Shown: piece by piece, positions 41,374 through 52,021 of the stretch
Numbering within the stretch: the first letter of the stretch is position 1
Layout: every line of letters begins with the position of its first letter
NCBI RefSeq assembly: GCF_964031115.1
Contig: NZ_OZ035006.1
Location: 310,001 to 374,000 of the forward strand
Direction of reading: 5' to 3'
DNA length: 64,000 nucleotides
Source of the DNA: Spiroplasma endosymbiont of Clivina fossor
GTDB taxonomy: Bacteria; Bacillota_I; Bacilli_A; Mycoplasmatales; Nriv7
Notes under the pieces: model-generated
What the model saw: only the letters and a program-made list of their open reading frames with translations
Told to the model about the DNA's origin: nothing
The model's database searches: none
Made by a program: the position numbers and the translations under genes

Positions 41374-42636
41374 TTAGTCTTCCAATCCGCCATTTTCTTG
41401 TCCTTTCATATCAATATTATTAATTTCTTTACCAATTGTGGTCGTTACATTCAAATTGACTTTGATTGTCATTTTTTCAAGTTCTTTTGAAATAAAACTG
41501 TTACCATTCAAGTCGCGGTCAAATTTAAGTAGTAAGTAAATAAAGTTTGCATGGGCTTCTTCTCGTAATAATAATTTTTGCTCGAGCATATTGTTAGTTT
41601 GAATATTAACCGCAGAACTTTCTTGACGAGTTTGTTGAGCCCCTTTATGAATTGCAGGTACATGCATTCCAATCCGTTTATTAATCTCGGTCACATTTCA
41701 ATCATATAAATAAGTTAATTCTTTTCCTCTAAATTGACCATTAATAGTAGAAAAGGGTATTGGATTTTGTGCTTGATCATAATTCATGACTAAAACATGA
41801 TTTTTAATAAAATCATCAATAATCTTATTTACATTTTTTTGAACATTACCAACAAGTGAATTTGTATTAATAAGAAATCTTGTGGCGTTTAAAATCGCAT
41901 CTAGAATGCTTTGTTCATAAAAAATATCTAAAGCTTTCAATTTATCTTCAACACCAGCGATGTCAGCACGCTCACTTGGTAAATTAGAAAAAATTGCAAT
42001 TGGTATGTAATTAATTTCTAAAACTTGGTTAATATTTAATTTTTCATTATTGCGTTGTTTTTCAAAATCATTAACTTTTATTATTGTTTGTTCTAATTTG
42101 GAAGCGCCATTATTGTCAACAATTTTTTTGGTGCTTAGTTCATAAATTTCACGCGTAATTTTTACTTTGCTGTTTTCTAATTGGTAAGTTTCATACATGC
42201 GTAAATTAAGATTATTTTTCTTATAGTCGTCGTAAAAAATTGTACATTGAATTAAATTTCCCAACACATCATATTCTCGCTCTGCTACTCGTATGGGTTG
42301 AAAATTCATAATTCCTTGATTTAAAAAAATTAGAAATGCTGAAATACCAATATCGCTAGCTCGTTTCTCATTAATCCAGTTTTTACTTTGAAAATCATTT
42401 TTATAAAGTCATGCCATTATTTTTGGTGATAAATCTTGTTGACTAATATTAATTTCCAACTTCTTAGGAGTTAATGCATTAGCCATAGTGTCGGACACAT
42501 ACGATTTATAATAATCTTCATGACCAAAAGGAGCAAAACCATACATTCGCAAAATTGATTTTTCAATTTCGCGTTTTTTAACTACTACATTATCATCTTT
42601 ATCACTAAATCATTTTTTAGTAAATCGTAATGGCAT
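41374..42636 (-). CDS. Phage portal protein (probable)
   Basis: The protein is 420 residues when six or so TGA codons are read as Trp. It starts at ATG 42634-42636, overlapping the stop of the gene before. An N-terminal mixed domain (for example IMAWLYKNDFQSKNWINEKR) is followed by the portal-like pattern NQVLEINYIPIAIFSNL, then GVEDKLKALDIFYEQSILDA, and a helical wing-like part with REEAHANFIYLLLKFDRD. This resembles portal proteins of tailed phages that form the dodecameric DNA gate at a capsid vertex. The call rests on pattern and on neighbouring capsid genes; a collar protein is the alternative. Confidence 0.65.
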
Positions 42637-42776
42637 TATTTACTTTCCAATTCTTCAACTTGTTTTTTTAAAATTTCAATTTTTTCAGAAATTAATTTCC
42701 CCAAAGGTACAAGTCCTAGAGTAATAAAGTTTAAAAAGTAAATTAACATTTTCAATCAAAATAATTTTTTAGCCAT
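42636..42776 (-). CDS. Small membrane protein with coiled-coil tail, 46 residues
   Basis: A ribosome site CGAGGAG precedes ATG. One hydrophobic segment (KMLIYFLNFITLGLVPLG) is followed by a charged coiled coil (EKIEILKKQVEELESK). With its neighbour at 42769 this looks like a holin-type pair, although a wall-less host does not need lysin delivery; membrane disruption alone could release phage. Function is inferred. Confidence 0.55.
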
Positions 42777-43041
42777 TATTTTTAGCTCCTCGTTTTGGTT
42801 TGTTAATATTAATCTCGTTTTTATTAGCGTTATTATTTTTGATAGCAATAACCATATCAATCTTATTATTTATAATCATTAATTTAGTATCAATTTTATT
42901 TAACGCTTCTTTATTTTCTTGCTCCATTTTTTTCGCCTCCTTTTTTGTTTTTAAAGCCGAGATTATTCCCGTAATGCCAGCCGTTCCCCCCAAACCGCCA
43001 ATAATTGCTGTAAAAATACTTGCTACTGTTTCTGAATTCAT
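42769..43041 (-). CDS. Small membrane protein, holin-like, 90 residues
   Basis: It starts behind GAGAGGAGAAAG. A Gly/Ala-rich hydrophobic N-terminus (SIFTAIIGGLGGTAGITGII) is followed by a Lys/Glu coiled coil and a second amphipathic part (LMIINNKIDMVIAIKNN), then a basic tail. The size and layout fit phage holins or tail-tube membrane factors. It overlaps the next gene by eight bases. Confidence 0.55.
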   Translation of the reverse strand: MNSETVASIFTAIIGGLGGTAGITGIISALKTKKEAKKMEQENKEALNKIDTKLMIINNKIDMVIAIKNNNANKNEININKPKRGAKNNG

Positions 43042-43059
43042 ATGATACTTTCTCCTCTC

Positions 43060-44409
43060 TTATTTAATTTTAGCCCCTAGGCCCACATAAATGTGAGCTA
43101 TTAAACTAGTATTTTGTGGGCGGGTTTCTAAAATATCAGTTTCATTTTTTTCTGTTTCGGCTGAAAAAAATAAATAAATTTCTTCCGGGACCTCTTTTGG
43201 TCAAGCATCCAAAATAAGTGAGGACTGCATAACAATGTCAGAATCTTCCGGCGTGTGGGGCATTGTGCCCACATTTCACCCTGTTGTTGAAAAAAAATAA
43301 TTTTTTTTTCATTTGAAAACAAAAGAAGAATTGGGTTTGTCTAATTTCGGAGCCACATAAATCGGATGAATGTGGTGACCGACATTGTCATTTTCTGCGT
43401 TTAAAGGATTGTCTTTTTTGTGTCGCACAAAATCGCCCTCGCGAAGGCTAGGCGTCACCAATTGACTGCCGTTGGCAAGAATGACGGTGTATGCCTTTTC
43501 TGAAAGTGGCAGTCAACCCTCTTCCAATTTTTTTAATTGAGAAAATCAAGCAATCGCTCCAATTAACGATTTTTGGATATTTTGAAAATTTTGAAAAATC
43601 AAATTTAGTTGCTTTTGTAATTTGGCAGAAAAATCAGCTGTTGTAGCGTGCGTATAATCGCCCTCTTGAGGATTAGGTTGTAAAGCATTTGGTGGTAAAG
43701 TGCCAATTTGTTTAGGGAAAGATACCGTTAAAGTTTCTGTTTCATGTTCATAATCAGAACTTGCATATTCCTCAATAACTAAATTAGTTACAGGCCCTCT
43801 AAGATTAGGATTTTGGGGGCATGTGTAATCCTGACAGCGACTTTGAAAAAATTTTAATTGTTTTTTTAATCGTTCATTTTTTTCTTTTTCTAATAACTTA
43901 TCAACAACAAATTTACTGTAATACAAACCTAAATCAATCATATTGGCATCAACTGTATTTTCATCATTATAAGGAATTAAAAAATTTTTTAATTCTGTAA
44001 AATTAGCTAATTCTTTAACTCTTTGTGGAATCATATCTTGAGTATTATTTGCTAGAGTAGAGGCAATATAACTTGTACTAGAAGTATTCAAATTATTTGT
44101 TGCATCAACAAAAAATTCAACTGGAACTCTGTTAAACACTCAATGCTCAATCAAAATATAAATCATGTCTATAACGGTTTCTTTAATTTCATCAGGAAAA
44201 GTAGTAAATTCTCACTTATTAAAGATAAAGTCAAGATACATGTTGCAATCATTTTGAGCTCTTAAAGCGAAAGTTTTAAATCAATCATCAAAATTAGCAA
44301 AATTTAAATCTTTATATTTAGATGGTATAGCATCTAAGGTTCCAGTAAGTGGTTTGATAGTATGATAACCATTAATGGTTATATTTGGTCAAAGTTCTTT
44401 TAAGAGCAT
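43060..44409 (-). CDS. Phage virion protein of unknown role, 449 residues
   Basis: It starts at 44409 behind CGGAAGTGAT, directly after the stop of the gene before. The N-terminus has an aromatic-rich segment (YLDFIFNKWEFTTFPDE). The middle is helical (VDKLLEKEKNERLKKQLKF). The C-terminal third is beta-rich with a His cluster (NVGHHIHPIYVAPKLDKP) and ends IYVGLGAKIK. That arrangement (helical base, beta-rich end) is seen in tail fibres or head-fibre proteins, but I cannot assign a family. The gene is intact and lies in the late operon between the 46968 gene and the small membrane proteins. Confidence 0.6.
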
Positions 44410-45703
44410 TTTTTATCACTTCCGATTTAGTTTTTTATTGATAGTAGTAATTTTTTTAGTTATTTGTTTTTGGATCATATTTTTAGCATTAATTTTAAAA
44501 TTAATATTTTTGTTTTTAACAAGTGGCCTAACAATGCGGTTTTTAACATTTCGTCAAACAATTCCCTTGCCCAAAACGCTATCAACGGCTCAATTAACAT
44601 AGTTGTCTTTATTAAAAACTTGATTTAAATTTTCTTTAACTTTAAATAAATTTCCTTCTTTATAACGGTCATAAGTTATTTTTAAAAGCGGAGTTAAAAC
44701 TCGATATAACTTTATGCTATTGATGTAAAATTCTTGAACATTTGCTGGTAAAAATGGCATTAAAGATAATATGTTACCTTTAGTTTTACCCCAACCAATT
44801 GATCAACCACTTTCATACATATAAAATTTAAAAGGACTAGATGCAGTTATTAACTGTTGTAATTTTAAGGGAGTAGTAATTATTGGTCCTATTGGTCGAT
44901 ATTCAGGATTTTGGTAGTAAATTGTAATCGCAATATCTGTTAGTATTCCTGTTGGTTTAACTTTGACTGCAAAAAAGACATCAGATATTAATGGCAATAA
45001 AGTACCATCGGTAATTATTTTCTTTTGCACTCTTGAAATAATGTTCTTAAAATTTGTATATTCTTGAATTTTGGTTTTAGTCTTTAATTCTATCTCTTTA
45101 ATCGTTTTTCTTACAGGTTCAAACACTTTATTTAAACCTTTTTGAATTTGATATGCTGGCGACAATTTTTGTAATTTTTTTGATTTTTCCATAATTTTAT
45201 TAAATCTTTTAAGAAATTGAGAACGAAAAACATTTTCTGCTCGTAAAGTATTTAGTGACAATAATGTACCTTGACGAATTCCTGATTTTTGCATCTGGGT
45301 AATTAAATTAAATCAATTTTCTGTTGGCATTTTTGAAATTTCATTAATGTTTGTTCCGTAACGATTTAAAAATTGATTACCTCATTTTTCTTTAAATATC
45401 CTTGTTTTAGTTACAAGATTAGGATTAATTTTTCTTAGTAATGTTTCCATTTCCAAAAGTTGACCTAATGTTGTTACATTTGAACTTTTATAATTCTTAA
45501 CAAATTGTTTTCGTGCCAAAAATCCTAAATGATTAAGCATGGTTTCTTTAGTTGGTTTTTTAGTATAGTCAAATCAAGTTTTATATTTGTCAAGAATAAT
45601 TTTTTTATTATGAACCTGCGAAATAACCTGCTCTAAATTATTAGCCGTTGTTATTCCTAAGTGATTAATAATTTTATTTTCTTTCGCTAGATTAAAAAAC
45701 TTT

Positions 45704-46609
45704 AGACTTGGTACATAACTATAACTAGCTTAATTCAAAATTATATATTCCTGAAATTAAGTTAAATCGTAATCCAAATCTTCTAATCTTATTGCGATAA
45801 CGATAAACTAGTATTTTAAATCTTTTTAATCTAGCAAAAACATGTTCAATGACAATTCTAACTTTACTTAAAAAGCTATTATATTCCTTTTTATCTGGAT
45901 TTAAAGGATTATTTTTACTCTTTTTAATTGGCAATAATGTATTTTTATGAACATTTTGCAAACCTTGATATCCTGAATCGGCAATTAATTCTAATTTTGG
46001 ATTTATAAGTGTATTTGATTTTAAAAATAACTTATAATCATGAGTACTGCCATAACAAAAATCTACTGAAATAATTTTATTGTTAAATAAATCAATAATT
46101 ATTTGCGATTTTAATGAATGTTGCCTTTTCTTACCAGAAAATAATAATTTTAGTTTTTTTTAATTCTTTCAATTGGAATTTCTGTAGCATCAATTGCTAA
46201 TAAATTATTAGTAGTACCCTTATTTTCTAATAATATCTTTTTGCCAGGTATATGAAAGTGACTATTTTTTATTAGAGTATTTTCAACTCAAAAGATATTA
46301 CGAATACAACTAACATGACTAATATTATATTTTTTTGCAATAATACGATATGTACTATATTCTTTTCAGTATTCTAAAGTCATAAGTAATCTTTGCTCTA
46401 TTGATAATTTATTTGGTCTACCACCAATTTGTTTTTGTTTAGCTTCACCTTCTTTTAAAATTTCTACCATTTTCATGAAAGTTTTATATTTTATGCCTAT
46501 TAAACTATAAAATTCGTTTTCGTCTTTGTATTTATCTAACATTTGTACTTCACCTAGGAAATAATATTATCAAAATAGTAGATAAAATTAAAGGTTATGT
46601 ACCAAGTCT
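45704..46609 (-). mobile_element. IS5-type A insertion sequence, copy 2 (906 bp)
   Basis: A 3-bp duplication TTT lies at 45701-45703 and 46610-46612, with termini as in copy 1. It is inserted in a late phage gene. Confidence 0.95.
45725..46542 (-). CDS. IS5-type A transposase (OrfA 46150-46542, OrfB to 45725)
   Basis: It has the same two-frame layout and A AAA AAC slip site as copy 1, and differs by one residue (FLSKVRIV instead of FLNKVRIV). The copy is intact. Confidence 0.9.
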
Positions 46610-46972
46610 TTTGTTGTTTTATAAGCTCTTGATATCTTACTAATTTCACCAATAGCTGGCGTTAAATTAAGTAAAGTGCTTATTGTATTACTTTGTTCTT
46701 TATAAATATCATAGACTTGATTAATTGTAAAATCAGTTACAACACGCACACTTGAAGCAATTAATTGGGATGTTAAATTTGATAATCCAGCACTTAGAGA
46801 AAATTTTAGCGACAGACCCGCAGTAAATTTTGCTAATAAAATACCAATGACTTGCACACCAACAAATTTTAATAATTCCAGTAAAAAATCATTTTCTTGT
46901 TTTTGAGGCAACCGCGTAGTTTTAATAACTCTCAACTGCAAAGCAGTTATATTAGTTCCAATGGGCATAATC

Positions 46973-46999
46973 TAAAAAAGGCTACCTAAGCTATAGCCT
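46973..46999 (-). terminator. Terminator hairpin between capsid gene and the next late gene
   Basis: On the minus strand AGGCTA / TAGCCT with a 9-base loop is followed by TTTTTT, ending five bases before the ATG of the next gene. That gene has no separate ribosome site, so the hairpin may also control its translation. Confidence 0.75.
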
Positions 47000-47027
47000 A
47001 ATTTCCTTTTTAATCATCTTTTTCACC

Positions 47028-47883
47028 TTAGTCTCCACCTGGGTCTGGTGTTGTTTTGTGATAATGAACCATTTTGGCTACAGCAACTTTACCAGTAAAA
47101 AATTCTCGTTCAGCAATATAAACTTGTCCCATATATTTTTCGTCTGTATACATACCTACATCCATAGGCAAATCAATACCTGTAAATGTCGCATATCCCA
47201 AAGTATTAACTCATATCATATTAACATTCTCGGGCAAGCGAGATTTAGGCACTTCAATAGTTATACAACCATTAACAACACCGACAACTCCGTTAACCAT
47301 ACCGAGCACGCCATCAGGAGAAGCGGTTACCAATTTCGCATAAAGTAGCCTCGGTCACTACATCAGCCGTCGCGAGCAAGAAGCCACTTGTCCACTCATT
47401 TTCAGAATTGACAACAGCAATTCGCATTTTTGCCATTTCTTCAAGAATTGTGATTTTAGTAATCGGTTTTGCGGTTGCAATTGCTGTACCACCAGCCACT
47501 AATTGTTCAGCATCGTATTTGTCATAAATTTCAGCCATTTGTTGGCGAAGACGAATAATCTTACTTTCAATGAATTTGGGGCCTACTGCTTTACTCTCTA
47601 AACGCCCTATGCGTTCTTGAATATCAATTACCTTGTCCAAAGTAGCTTCTATTTTTTTTCTCTTTGCATTGTTAGATTTGGAACCAGTATTTGGGTCTCA
47701 TGTTCTATTAATAACTCCGTCCGTTGCAAGTGGAATAACTACTTTCTCACCATATTCAAATTCGGTAAAAGATATTTCATTTGCAAAAAGTTGGTGAATT
47801 AAACTTCCTGTTCGTGGAAATTCGGGTCTTCATTTGCTTGAAACCAATGTTCTTAATTGGTCAACATTAATAAAAAACGCCAT
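47028..47883 (-). pseudogene. Major capsid-like protein, one frameshift
   Basis: It starts at 47883 behind AAAGGAAG. About 285 residues would result if one base near 47338 is removed: the frame ending TLCEIGNRFS continues in the next frame as AKLVTASPDGVLGMVNG. It then runs through GYATFTGIDLPMDVGMYTDE to the stop at 47028. Size, position after a scaffold-like gene and the ending (YIAEREFFTGKVAVAKMVHY) fit a phage major capsid protein. Within a late operon that is otherwise mostly open, a single indel could be real decay or a base-call error. Confidence 0.65.
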
Positions 47884-47885
47884 TA

Positions 47886-48392
47886 TTATTTATCTTCCTT
47901 TCTTTTAAACATTAACTCCTGAGGGGTTAAAGCATCTGATGAAAAAATTATTTCTTCTGAGTTAGAAGGGTTAGTATTTTTATCGTCAGCCTTATTTGGA
48001 ACGCCTCCCGTGTCTAATGTGTGTTTAATTTTTGGCATCGTGGCCACAAAATTATTAATATCATTTTTAATTACTTCAATATCATTTTCAAAATTAATTG
48101 AGTTTTTCACAAAATTAATAAATTGATTATCAATATTAGCATCTTGAATTAATTTATTAATTTCTTGTTCTTTTTTAAAAGTTAAATATTCTTTTTCTTT
48201 GTCGGCAAGTTTTTTTAGTGCATCCGTTTCTCTTTGTAACAGATTTTTTGCTTTTTCCTGAAAATTAGCAGTATAGTCATTTTGCTCAGTGAAGCCACGA
48301 TATAAATTTTTCACCTTAAAAGTTCCATCAGCATTTTTTTCGGGTTGTCCGTCTTCACCAATAAAGACGATTTTTTTATCTCTAATTTTCAT
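47886..48392 (-). CDS. Phage scaffold-like protein, 168 residues
   Basis: It starts at 48392 behind AAAAAGGAG. The protein is acidic and almost wholly coiled coil (NLLQRETDALKKLADKEKEY, then FKKEQEINKLIQDANIDNQF), with a disordered Asn/Asp-rich region (VPNKADDKNTNPSNSEE) and a C-terminal basic tail (LMFKRKEDK). This layout, directly before a capsid-like gene, is typical of capsid scaffolding proteins that guide shell assembly. The two genes are separated by two bases. Confidence 0.7.
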   Translation of the reverse strand: MKIRDKKIVFIGEDGQPEKNADGTFKVKNLYRGFTEQNDYTANFQEKAKNLLQRETDALKKLADKEKEYLTFKKEQEINKLIQDANIDNQFINFVKNSINFENDIEVIKNDINNFVATMPKIKHTLDTGGVPNKADDKNTNPSNSEEIIFSSDALTPQELMFKRKEDK

Positions 48393-48417
48393 TTGGTGTG
48401 TACTCCTTTTTCAAATA

Positions 48418-48456
48418 AAAAACTCATTTGATATTCTAATTATCTAATGAGTTTTT
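48418..48456. terminator. Bidirectional terminator between DNA-metabolism and head genes
   Basis: The stem is AAAAACTCATT / AATGAGTTTTT, extended inside by GATA / TATC. It ends the transcript carrying the SSB-like gene; the scaffold gene starts anew after it. Confidence 0.8.
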
Positions 48457-48475
48457 CTAATTATTGAGTTTTTAG

Positions 48476-48841
48476 CTATTTATTTTTTCTTTTTTTTCCA
48501 ATTTTTTTAAATTTTTCAACCTCAATGCTAAAAAATGTTTTGTGGGTGGTCTTATTTGGATAATAACGATTGTGTAATTTTCCCTCAATTAAAATAATAT
48601 CGTGTTCTTTTAATTTTAAGAATTCTTTTTGCAACTTTTCTTCATAAATAGAGAGCGTTGTGTAATTAAGACCCGCTCAACTAACTTGAACATTAACAAC
48701 TTTAACAACAACACTACTAATAGCTATTTTTTGCTTAAATTCTGTGATTTTGGGAATATCTTTTAAAATAACTGTCAAATTTACAAAATTAACATAGTCA
48801 ATTACTTCATTTTCTTTTTTAGTTTTTAGTGCTTTTAACAT
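48476..48841 (-). CDS. Phage single-stranded DNA-binding protein (SSB-like)
   Basis: The protein is 121 residues. It has an OB-fold pattern: VNFVNLTVILKDIPKI, then ISSVVVKVVNVQVSWAGLNY, then EHDIILIEGKLHNRYY and KTFFSIEVEKF. A Lys-rich end replaces the acidic tail of host SSB. It would coat single-stranded DNA during phage replication or recombination. It overlaps the end of the RuvC-like gene by 23 bases, which fits a shared job. Confidence 0.65.
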
Positions 48842-49251
48842 TTTGTTTTACCTCATTACCCAAAAAGTATTGAATATGCTTTCACGCATCGTGCTCGTGT
48901 TTGGTAAGTTTTAAGTTTCCTTTGTAAAAAAATCCTTTCTTTTTAGAAGGCTCTTGTCTAAGAAAGTGCCAATGATATTTAAACCTTAAAAGACTGCTTA
49001 TTGCTCCAATAAGTTCTGAGGTTGCTAAAGGATTGGTAATCGTTCTACCTTTAGTTAAGAAAAAATTTTCAATAATAAACAATGGCTTAAAATTTTCTAT
49101 TCTTTTAAAATTATCAAATAATTTTTTAATTTTAAAAATTGCTTGTTCAACGCTTTCAGAAATTATTGTTTCGTTAAATTCAATGCATGAATTTTCAAAA
49201 TTCCAAAGAACAATACCAGTAGAACCGGTCAATACCAATTATATAATTCAT
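48819..49251 (-). pseudogene. RuvC-like Holliday-junction resolvase of phage type, one frameshift
   Basis: ATG at 49249-49251 starts NYIIGID, the first catalytic Asp strand of the RNase H-like fold. One extra C near 49227 shifts the frame, and the rest reads GSTGIVLWNFENSCIEF, then FKPLFIIENFFL (Glu) and KLTKHEHDAWKHI (His/Asp) in the next frame, to a stop at 48819. Removing that C gives IGIDGSTGIV and a full protein of about 143 residues. A TTG start at 49238 is the alternative, but it would lose the first Asp. Confidence 0.65.
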
Positions 49252-49338
49252 AAACTAAATACTTACCTTATGACAACTACATTTTTTCGTTGAGTAATCG
49301 GAAGAGGTGAACCACGCCTCAATAAAGATTTAGACATA

Positions 49339-49584
49339 TTATATTTTTCTTCTTATGTGTTGTCAGCAAAGAAAATGAGTACATTTTTCTTGTGGCACAC
49401 AGCAATTTTGATAATCATAAGTTTTTTTAGTTTTTCGCTTACAATAATTTTCTATTCTTTTAAACTCACATTGTAATGATTTTTCTTTTAATTGACAATT
49501 AATTGCTTTTAACGCTGTAATTATTTCTTTATAAGAATATTTTTGGCGTAACGCTTTAAGTCAATAAAAATGTTTGTTTTCCAT
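49339..49584 (-). CDS. Small Cys-rich protein, 81 residues
   Basis: ATG at 49582-49584, four bases after the upstream gene. Basic N-terminal helix (YWLKALRQKYSYKEIITALK), then seven Cys including QNCCVPQEKCTHFLC near the C-terminus, which could bind zinc. The N-terminal part resembles the small DNA-binding proteins of phage early operons. No family recognised. Confidence 0.55.
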
Positions 49585-49587
49585 TAA

Positions 49588-49812
49588 TTAATCTTCCTCA
49601 ATTATTTCTTTATAAATAATTCATTTCCGCGGACGAATGGCTTTTTTCTTGTAATAAATTACAGTTTCTAATGAGTGTACTTTTCTTTTAAAATTAGGAT
49701 TATTACGCGAAAGTCCATAATAGCGTTCTACAATTTCGGCAACACTATCATAAACACCGACTAACTCATTGGTTTCGCAAGAATATATAACATAACAATA
49801 TTTTTTAGCCAT
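49588..49812 (-). CDS. Small phage protein, 74 residues
   Basis: Reads AKKYCYVIYSCETNELVGVY, then a DSVAEIVERYYGLSRNNPNF segment and a basic end (YYKKKAIRPRKWIIYKEIIE). This pattern (short beta hairpin, helix with Tyr-Gly, basic strand) is seen in NUMOD-like or Arc-like DNA-binding modules. I cannot assign it. ATG at 49810 preferred over an upstream TTG at 49827. Confidence 0.5.
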
Positions 49813-49837
49813 TTCGTACTTGTTCAAGATTTAATAA

Positions 49838-50218
49838 CTAATTTAAATCAGTTTCTTTTAGTCATTCGGGAATAATATAATTAAAATTAATATCTTTATC
49901 AGCTTCAGATTTTTTAATATTTTCTAAAAATTTTTGTCGATTTTTAATTTTAACTTCTTCATACAAATTAATAATTTCTTGCCCCTTAATGGTTGTAATT
50001 TTCTGTGCACCGTTGGCATCATACTTAATAACTTCATAATCATTTTCTGTAAAAATACCGATCACCATCTGATTTGCATATTTAATTGATGGGTATACTA
50101 GTTTTCTAGGAACTCAAGAACCACCACCACTATTGGGAATTGATAGTAAAATCGCATTTGTTGTTTCAGCAACAATATATTTTTTATTCAAAAATAAATT
50201 TTTTAAGTTAGTCATCAT
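49838..50218 (-). CDS. Phage protein of unknown function, 126 residues
   Basis: ATG at 50216-50218 behind CAGGAG (ATG at 50213 is also possible). Contains a Gly/Ser-rich turn (IPNSGGGSWVPRKLVYPS) and a strand-rich core (IGIFTENDYEVIKYDANGAQ), then a charged helix. First gene of the minus-strand phage block inside the window; the upstream part of the operon is cut by the IS5-type B copy at 50268. Confidence 0.5.
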
Positions 50219-50267
50219 TTATTAACTCCTGATATCAATAATTTTTTAGTTTTTGTAAAAAGATAAT

Positions 50268-51335
50268 AGACTTCTTGCAAAATTAATATGATAATTATAA
50301 TTTTTAAATTTAAAATAAATATAAAAGTGTTATTAAAATAATTTTTAGATTATTTTTACAAATATTTTGTCATTAAAACATAATAAAAATTATTATTTAC
50401 AATAAAAAAAGACTGAAATTTTAAATTATCAAATATATTTAAACTAATAGTTGTAAATTATAAATTGAAGCTATTAAATTAAATCTTAAAGCAAATCTTT
50501 TTCTACGATTTCGATATTTTTCACTAATAATTTTAAATTTTTTAAGTATAGCAAAAACATTTTCAATAACAATTCTCATTTTTGAAATTCGCTCATTATT
50601 TTGCTTTTCTTCTTTATTTAAAGGGTTTTTCTTTGATTTTCTTTTAGGAATTAAAACATTATGATTAATTTTTTGTATGCCTTGATAACCTAAATCCACT
50701 AAAACAGTTGTTTCTGGTAAAAATTTAATTTTTGAATCTTTTAAAATTTTAAAGTCATGGTTTTTACCATAAGAAAAATCAGAACTAATAATTTTTTTAC
50801 TATCTTTTTCAATTATAACTTGTGTTTTTATTGTGTGTTTTTTCTTTTTTCCTGAGTAGTGCTGTTTTTGTCTTTTTTTGGGCGTTGGATTTGGCTTTCA
50901 GTTACATCAATTATAACAGTCTTATCTTTGAAATAATCTTTTAATAGTGATTTTTGACCAGTAAGTTGTTGAAAATTAGGGTGTTTTATTAAAGTGTCTT
51001 CAATTCATTTGATATTTCTATAACAACTACTTTCACTAATATCATAACTTTTTGCAATATGAAAATAAGTTCTATATTCTCTTCAATATTCTAAAGTCAT
51101 TAAAATACGATTTTCTAATGATAATTTATTGGTTCTTCCGCGACGAAATCTCTTTTTTAATTCTTCTATTTTTAAAATTTCTAGCATTTTATTAAAAGTA
51201 GTATGTTTAATACCAGTTAATCTTAAAAAATTTTTATCACTTATTTGATTATTTTTTTTAAATTTCATTTAAATTCCACCTTTTTATTAAAAACAACAAT
51301 TCAATTATATTTTAAATTAATTTTGCAAGAAGTCT
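50268..51335 (-). mobile_element. IS5-type B element at a recombination junction
   Basis: Full 1068 bp. The flanks are AAT (phage side) and ATT (IS1595 side), so there is no target duplication. It joins phage DNA to an internal piece of an IS1595-type element. Confidence 0.93.
50439..51268 (-). CDS. IS5-type B transposase
   Basis: OrfA from 51268, OrfB to 50439, joined by the A AAA AAC slip. No lesion seen. Confidence 0.92.
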
Positions 51336-52021
51336 ATTGAAGTCATTTAAATTATGAACAATGAAATTTATTGATTCAAATTTCATTGCTGGGACAATCT
51401 AGTAAAACAATTTCTCGTTTTATTAAAACTACATTAAAAACTGCTTGATATAATCGTCAAAAATTAATGAAATCAAAACAATTAGAAAATACCCAATTAA
51501 AATTTAAAAAATTATCTGGTAAAATCCAAATCGATGAAACATTTATTAAAGAAATCCATAAAGAAAATTTCAAATATAAAACTGATCCACGAAGAATTCA
51601 CCTTGACCCATTCGCAACTAATACTAAATGCTGTATTCAAATGGCAATTGATAATAATAACAATATTTATGTTAAATCCACAAACACCAAACGTTTACAA
51701 AAACAATGAGTTATTGAAAATATGAACAAAGAATTAATTAACGAAAATTCAATTATTACTTCTGATATGCAAAAATTATATTTTTTAGTAGCAAAACAAA
51801 CAAATTCTACTTTATGTGTAACTAAAACAACAATTAATCCTGAAGCTAGTTATCGTAACCTAAATAAAATCAGTAAATTACAATCTAGTCTTAAAGAAGC
51901 CTTAATTCATTATCATGGTTTAAGTTTTACTAATATTCAAAATTATTTAAATCTCTGAAAATGAAAATACCAACATAAGGGTTTAACTCCAAACCACCAA
52001 ACAGCGGTATTATATTTTAAT
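51336..52021 (+). mobile_element. IS1595-type fragment between two IS5-type B copies
   Basis: Starts inside the transposase gene (ATTGAAGTCATTTAAATT) and ends at TATTTTAAT, the same cut as the fragment at 9856. No terminal repeats left. Confidence 0.92.
51338..52021 (+). pseudogene. IS1595-type transposase, both ends missing
   Basis: Frame open from WSHLNYEQWN to VLYFN. It lacks the whole zinc ribbon and the stop codon. Small changes (HKENFKYK, YHGLSFTN, PNHQTAVL) show it has been drifting. Confidence 0.88.

Larger units (their letters stand above)
38098..41393 (-). pseudogene. Large phage virion protein gene, split by IS256 and frameshifted
   Basis: The start is at 41393 (MADWKTKPSQ), overlapping the portal gene end by 20 bases. 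The first 70 codons are in one frame. A shift near 41165 moves to the frame that reads SPNVVKIGFIDPLEVKKT and stays open to the IS256 copy at 38122-39442. It then resumes exactly after one 8-bp duplication for five codons to a stop at 38098. The product would be about 655 residues, with stretches such as LRQ-poor, beta-rich EGYPRLFIENDKVMLPMLSM. No motif is recognised. Its place next to the portal suggests a connector, tail or fibre protein. Confidence 0.65.
44413..46968 (-). pseudogene. Phage virion/ejection protein gene, split by an IS5-type A element
   Basis: The start is ATG 46966-46968 and the stop 44413-44415. Removing the IS at 45704-46609 and one TTT restores one open frame of about 548 codons. 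The N-terminal 120 residues contain long hydrophobic, amphipathic helices (FLLELLKFVGVQVIGILLAK, then LSLKFSLSAGLSNLTSQLIA). The rest is basic and helical (KTIKEIELKTKTKIQEYTNF). Such proteins act as internal virion or ejection proteins, or tape measures, in tailed phages. No motif proves this. The gene starts just after a terminator hairpin. Confidence 0.65.

Noticed and set aside
42800-43045. Plus-strand hydrophobic frame opposite the holin-like gene
   Set aside because: Antisense of Lys/Asn-rich codons gives hydrophobic residues; no ribosome site.
47058-47348. Plus-strand frames opposite the capsid-like gene (also 47617-47802 and 44375-44602)
   Set aside because: Shadow frames in a block transcribed from the minus strand.
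49263-49337. 24-residue frame before the RuvC-like gene
   Set aside because: Too short, no good ribosome site, no recognisable content.
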